Shown: positions 59,901-64,000 of the stretch, in pieces | How positions within the stretch are numbered: the first letter of the stretch is position 1 | Layout of the letters: each line of letters starts with the position of its first letter | Source: Coniella vitis | Taxonomy: Eukaryota; Ascomycota; Sordariomycetes; Diaporthales; Schizoparmaceae | DNA length: 64,000 bases | Assembly (NCBI GenBank): GCA_011317545.1 | Contig: WUJK01000009.1 | Coordinates: forward strand, 1,178,001 to 1,242,000 | Reading direction: 5' to 3' | Program-made: the position numbers and the translations under genes | Notes under the pieces: generated by a model | The model's input: only the letters and a program-made list of their open reading frames with translations | Database searches by the model: none | Told to the model about the DNA's origin: nothing

Positions 59901-60371
59901 ATGCTCGCCGAGATTACGGGCCTGCAGGATGGCGCCGACGAGGAGGAGCTGCGGCGGCTGGTGCAGGAGTGCGGCACTGAGGCGACGACCGAGTGTCTGG
60001 GTCTGCTGAGGGCGCTGGGGGCTGCTGAGGCTGCGCAGATGGACACGGGCGTGACGGGCAGTGCGCCTCCAGGGGTGGGAATGGGCAGCGTGGCTGTCCC
60101 CAAGTACATTGGCATGGACGGCTCGGTGGTGCCAGGCCCCGGAGACGGCAGTGTGTTTGGATCGATCGAGACTGGGAGCAGTGGTGCCATGACGGACTGG
60201 GACTGGGATGTGGTGAGTGTCTGCGTCGTCTCGTCTTCTTTGGTGTTGATATCCGGTCATGATTTTGGCTAACAGAGCATGGTTTTTCTTCAACAGCTGC
60301 AGGACCCCAACTACAACTTCAGTCTCAACCTCAGCCTTGGTGGGATGGATCTGATCTTTGGAAGTGAATAA
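56996..60371 (+). CDS. Zn2Cys6 transcription factor with fungal-specific TF domain
   Basis: Exons 56996-57832, 58338-60212 and 60297-60371 give 928 residues. The binuclear zinc cluster starts near residue 26 and reads CIACRRRKVRC then CQNC and a final Cys eight residues on (spacing 2-6-5-2-8). A basic flank precedes it, then His- and Pro-rich low complexity (HHHQHHHQHPPPLPAPLPP), then a coiled dimer helix (LAERVRHLEQQLSEVL). The middle-homology domain is clear: LLGAYLRTFETVYRIVHVP, VFVIQLQLCMALGAV, GLHRDPEHLPAMSLCAAE and RRVWATILEILVQSSMESG. A Ser tract comes from (TTC)n at 59682-59708. The first intron is 505 nt, far above the local norm, and could hide an alternative exon. The target pathway is unknown. 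Confidence 0.88.
59682..59708. repeat. (TTC)n trinucleotide repeat
   Basis: About nine TTC repeats in the coding sequence of the Zn2Cys6 gene, read as TCT/TCC and giving a poly-Ser tract. Confidence 0.85.
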
Positions 60372-60769
60372 CGGCCACTTTAGCACGGGCAAGCAGTCCA
60401 GCCAAGCCCAAGGCCCATTCTCCAGTGATAGCCAGGTCGTGGTCGATGGTCGATGGTCGCCATCTGCGACGCTCCTCCTTTGTCTGCTGACACTTGCTGC
60501 CATTACCTGGCGGACTGTGGCAGGCTCCTTCTCTCCTCAAGACTGCTCACATCCATTTCTGCGCTTTGTTAATCGCCCTGGCCCCTTCACCATTTGGATC
60601 CGCTCTGCGCCCTGGGACTCACAACAATCCGCCTGGGCGTCCCTGAACGACGGCCACGCACGCCATCGATACGTCTTTGCCAATGTCATTTTACGGCCGC
60701 AGGCATTGATTCATTCGTTTTGGGCCTGTCATTCCACCCTCGTGCATTTCTTTCGCTTGGTCGCGCACG
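60372..60769. other. Intergenic between the Zn2Cys6 gene and the secreted-protein gene
   Basis: About 400 bp, C/T-rich, serving as 3' UTR of one gene and promoter of the next. No gene is seen. Confidence 0.5.
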
Positions 60770-62719
60770 ATGAAGTTGCTCGCGTTTGCGGCGGCGGTGT
60801 CAGCCAATTGCCTGATCAAAGGCCTCGTGCTGCCGACTCCTTTCCAAACCACTCCCGAGAGAGCCGTCATTGTCATTGACAACAGCGGCGCGCGCGTTGT
60901 CACGGACCCAGAGAACAGACGCCGTGGTTTGGAACAAGGCCCCTTCGAAGTGCCCTCGGACTTCAGCCAGCTGCCCATTCACACGACCGTCAATGTGGAA
61001 GGCGAACACATCACCGTCTTTGCAAAGACCCCGGATCAAGTCACGAGGATCATTCCCAAGCTCAAGCCACATCTTTGCGGACATGCAGAGTACGCTCCCA
61101 TGTTCCCGACTCTGTGCCAGGTTGGGCATGCTGGCGGGGACAAGTCGCCTGCGCAGCGAGTGACGACCAGCTTCACACCGACGACTGCCTCTGCCGTGCC
61201 TGGAAGACATGGCACGTCCTTTGGAGACGGTCCTGCATCCTTGACTACGGCACACCGTCCGGATTCTGCGGTCTCTGAACACACGCCAATCTCGACCAGG
61301 TTCAGCTTCAACACGCACAGCAGGTCTCGCGCTTCTGGTCGACCCACGACACGTCGTACTGCCAAGAACGCCAATTCCCAGAAAACATCAGCTTCGTCAA
61401 CCGCGGGATCTTTGTCCAACGGAAAGCCGGTCAGCCGCAGCACCAATCACTCAGACAGTAGATCTCGTCCCAAGGGTAGCAGTCAACCGAACACCTCTCT
61501 CCAAGCGACTGGTGTCGATGATGAACGAAAAGATCAGAGTACATCCACAACAGCCTCATCTCCAAGCATGACGGCACACCGGTCTGCATCCTCGATGGAC
61601 ACCGTCAATTCTGGAAGTACAGGCCATCCCACCAGCACTCGCCAAAGTCTGGCCAACGGTAGCCATATCTTGACGGTCACCACGCCTTCTTCTTCGTCTC
61701 GGCTACTACTCCCAAGTGACACGGCAAACCGCAGCCGTACGACAGTCGTTCCAGCGAGTACCGAATTGAGAACAGCCTTGCCGAGCAGCCGAGAGCAGAC
61801 CACAGGTGGTGCTAGCACTTCTACCGCCTCGCAAAGTATAAGCAGTTGGGATTCTCAGCTCAAGACTACTCAGAGTACTGAACGCCCGCTCGACGAGCTT
61901 ACCACATCAGAATCCAGCACAAATTCTGGGGTCACCAGTGAAGCAATGCTTAGCAGTGACAGCCGCTCGCGATCGACTACCACGATGGCTGCAGCTGTTA
62001 CACCAACGGGCCACATCACGGCGACAAAGCCGACACAAAGCCTGCTGTCTCCGACTAGGCGGACCAGCAGGTCTCGTCACACAGGCACAGCTTCCACTGT
62101 TGTTACAACGGCGACCGCAACTAGACAGCATTCGCCGACTTATCTCGACCCATCTTCCTCTCAGGCTGGGCAACAAACGACGTCTTCAAATCCAAGCGAA
62201 ACCACCGGGTATAAGCAGCTGGATAGCCCAGTGAGCGTGTCCACCACTCCTGAATGGCCGAAAGAGCTCACTGGTCCGATCACGGTGTGGCCTTACACAA
62301 CCGGCATCTCGTATGGAAGGCGGTTCCTAAAAGCTTTGAATGGTGCTATATCTACACACAGCACTGGTCACAATGTTCAAAATGAGGACGCGTTCACTTG
62401 TCGCCAGCCTCTCCAAAAGGGAGAACTCCCTCATGGTACTGAACACGACCCGGCGCCAAATGATCGGCTGCGCGTACCAGAGCCGCAGTCGCTACGTACT
62501 GTCAACTCTTCTGAAACAGCAAACAAGAGCCGGGTGAGCAAGGAGCAAGCACATGCTGGAGGCCACGGCTCTTGCAACGCAACGCAACAAGAGTGTGATA
62601 TGTTGTCTTCATGGGGGGTTGCGACTTATTGCGGACCAAAGGGAGAGGCGAAGAACATTGTCAGAATCATCAAGACTGCCATTGCGCTCATCAATGCCAT
62701 GTTGGGTTTTAACAATTGA
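60770..62719 (+). CDS. Secreted Ser/Thr-rich protein, unknown function
   Basis: A single exon of 649 residues. MKLLAFAAAVSANCLIKGLV is a likely signal peptide. Residues 25-125 look folded, with FEVPSDFSQLPIHTTVNVE, a segment on DQVTRIIPKLKPHLCGHAEY and paired Cys (HLC, TLCQ). Residues 130-500 are a long Ser/Thr-rich region with little order, typical of O-mannosylated cell-surface proteins. The C-terminal part regains Cys (SCNATQQECDMLSSW, ATYCG) and ends with a hydrophobic stretch (IKTAIALINAMLGF). That stretch lacks a clean GPI cleavage site. I do not recognise the family. It sits next to another secreted Ser/Thr-rich frame at the window edge. Confidence 0.7.
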   Translation: MKLLAFAAAVSANCLIKGLVLPTPFQTTPERAVIVIDNSGARVVTDPENRRRGLEQGPFEVPSDFSQLPIHTTVNVEGEHITVFAKTPDQVTRIIPKLKPHLCGHAEYAPMFPTLCQVGHAGGDKSPAQRVTTSFTPTTASAVPGRHGTSFGDGPASLTTAHRPDSAVSEHTPISTRFSFNTHSRSRASGRPTTRRTAKNANSQKTSASSTAGSLSNGKPVSRSTNHSDSRSRPKGSSQPNTSLQATGVDDERKDQSTSTTASSPSMTAHRSASSMDTVNSGSTGHPTSTRQSLANGSHILTVTTPSSSSRLLLPSDTANRSRTTVVPASTELRTALPSSREQTTGGASTSTASQSISSWDSQLKTTQSTERPLDELTTSESSTNSGVTSEAMLSSDSRSRSTTTMAAAVTPTGHITATKPTQSLLSPTRRTSRSRHTGTASTVVTTATATRQHSPTYLDPSSSQAGQQTTSSNPSETTGYKQLDSPVSVSTTPEWPKELTGPITVWPYTTGISYGRRFLKALNGAISTHSTGHNVQNEDAFTCRQPLQKGELPHGTEHDPAPNDRLRVPEPQSLRTVNSSETANKSRVSKEQAHAGGHGSCNATQQECDMLSSWGVATYCGPKGEAKNIVRIIKTAIALINAMLGFNN

Positions 62720-63625
62720 CCTTAGTCCTATATTGGGTTGCGAAGGAAAGACGGAATCGGGGACAACCGAGGCAGCAAACGGCGTCGGCACGGCTGTGAA
62801 TCTTCTGGAGCAAGGCCCTTGAGCGCATGGGTTTGCCATATCATCATACCGAATGAAAGAAGCACATGTCGTACTCGCTGTCCGCCTCGCTTAACGATGA
62901 AACATCCGGGGAGAAATGTCTTGGGGGCCCCTTCACTTGAGCAGCCTAACACATTCGTGGCCGTCTTGTCTATGGCTCTCGTTGGGATCTTTTACTCATC
63001 AACTATGTTTTAGTGATTATTGAATTCTGATTAGATTATCAGCTTTGTCCTGGCACCCAATATTTTGCAGGTTTTGGTTCCCTTGCACGCGAGACAGGCA
63101 ATTTGCCGAAATGCGACAGCGTCGGTACAACCACCTCGTAGACATCATGCCACGGTTCAAAGGTTGAAGTAAATGATCAATATGTATATCCCACTATTCC
63201 ATGATGTGTTTTCTGATGGTGTGCTCCTTGCGGGTAACACCTGGAGCCTGACGTTCGGCTTCGCGAAGCTGGCAGTGGAGGGAGGCTTCTCCACGGGAGG
63301 ACTGCCGTGCAGCAAACAAACATACAAATTGTATACTTGCCGCCTGCAGTCTGAGTCTTGTTCACCATTACTTACGAATGGTAGCTTGTACAGGCCCATG
63401 ATGACGGAGTGCTCCCTCTTTTGTATAACTTGGGCAGGTCAACCTGAGAAAACAGTCTGCGGTCGACGGGCAGAGTAACACGTCTCATCTCCTATCAACA
63501 ACCACCCTTCCTACACCGTCTTTTTAAGTTGCTGTTGCCTTTCATAACTTTGTCAAAATCAAAGGCCTCGAATGGGGGAAGTTCCGCAACATTGACAAAC
63601 CAGCAGCAGCAGCAGCAGCATCATC
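62720..63625. other. Intergenic, no supported gene
   Basis: About 900 bp. Short open frames on both strands have no motifs. A CAG run (about 63600-63620) lies directly before the ATG at 63626. Confidence 0.5.
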
Positions 63626-64000
63626 ATGCACTTGCAGAGCATAATCGGGCCTTTTTCTCTGTTGGCGGCGACGTTTGTCTCGTCTTCTCCTGTGGCAACA
63701 ACCACAACACACCATGGTTCCTCGCCACAGCACAAGAACGCCGACACAAGGCCAGGAAACGGCCAAGTCAGACATGGCGGAGACGACTTTTTGAACGCAC
63801 ACGAAAGGCCCTTTTCGGCTGATGTTTTTGTTGGTGGTCGCCCCGCTCGCGACACTGGCACGGCTCGTCCAGCAGGGCGTGTTGAAATATGCAATAGCAA
63901 AGAACACACAGCCGGGATGAATACCACGAACTCTTCTTCCTCGTCACCCTGGTCATCGTCATCGTCGTCGTCGTCGTCGTCGTCGCCTTCCTTTTCAAAA
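63626..64000 (+). CDS. Partial ORF for a secreted Ser-rich protein, cut by the window edge
   Basis: An open frame of 125 codons starts at 63626 (MHLQSIIGPFSLLAATFVSS) and runs off the window without a stop. The first 24 residues form a plausible signal peptide ending at SSPVA. The rest is hydrophilic, with Thr, His and Gly (TTTTHHGSSPQHKNADTRPG), then a Ser tract encoded by (TCG)n at about 63956-63986. The family is unknown. Minus-strand frames overlap it, but only the plus frame has a signal sequence. The true length and any introns lie outside the window. Confidence 0.5.
   Translation, partial: MHLQSIIGPFSLLAATFVSSSPVATTTTHHGSSPQHKNADTRPGNGQVRHGGDDFLNAHERPFSADVFVGGRPARDTGTARPAGRVEICNSKEHTAGMNTTNSSSSSPWSSSSSSSSSSSPSFSK
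63956..63986. repeat. (TCG)n trinucleotide repeat
   Basis: About ten TCG/TCA triplets, in frame with the partial ORF at 63626 and coding for Ser. Confidence 0.85.

Overview
The window is nuclear DNA of a filamentous ascomycete (Pezizomycotina). Most genes have short GT-AG introns, the housekeeping proteins are fungal in type, and an AT-rich block at the left end carries the signature of repeat-induced point mutation (RIP). The secreted gamma-glutamyltransferase, acid phosphatase and CE5 esterase and the Zn2Cys6 regulator fit a Sordariomycete, possibly Hypocreales; that placement is inference. There are no operons, no CRISPR array, no rRNA and no convincing tRNA.

Left end (1-8 kb), accessory. 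Positions 1-2330 hold one end of an LTR retrotransposon on the minus strand: a 290-bp LTR, a primer-binding site and a gag-protease frame whose stops are nearly all TAG/TAA in place of CAG/CAA. More RIP-mutated DNA follows to about 3430. A 13-exon SNF2/Rad5-like helicase gene comes next. Its motifs are intact, but it has one nonsense codon and one frameshift, so it reads as a young pseudogene.

Middle-left (8-20 kb), mixed. There is a gamma-glutamyltransferase, a decayed unidentified gene, a small membrane protein, a membrane-anchored M24 peptidase, an MFS-transporter fragment and gene-poor DNA with short coding-like traces.

Right two thirds (19.6-64 kb), mainly core genome. In order: a Ypk/SGK-type AGC kinase, glucose-6-phosphate isomerase, a CE5 esterase with oversized low-complexity introns, a 4-kb gene desert, a small Thr-rich membrane protein, XAP5/FAM50, METTL16-type RNA methyltransferase, acid phosphatase, an F-box remnant, Fip1, Nup49, RNA polymerase III subunit Rpc31, an HSM3/PSMD5-like protein, the Golgi ARF-GEF Sec7, pyruvate dehydrogenase E2, a Zn2Cys6 transcription factor and two secreted Ser/Thr-rich proteins, the last cut by the window edge.

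The genes do not form one pathway. Fip1, METTL16, XAP5 and Rpc31 all act in RNA synthesis or processing, but nothing in the layout suggests more than chance clustering. Fip1/Nup49, Rpc31/HSM3-like, Sec7/E2 and METTL16/phosphatase are divergent pairs that may share promoters. I found no clearly new biological system. The best leads are a 9-base motif (TACTATGTA) that recurs only in non-coding DNA, the freshly broken SNF2 gene beside a RIP-inactivated element, and two decayed loci I could not identify.
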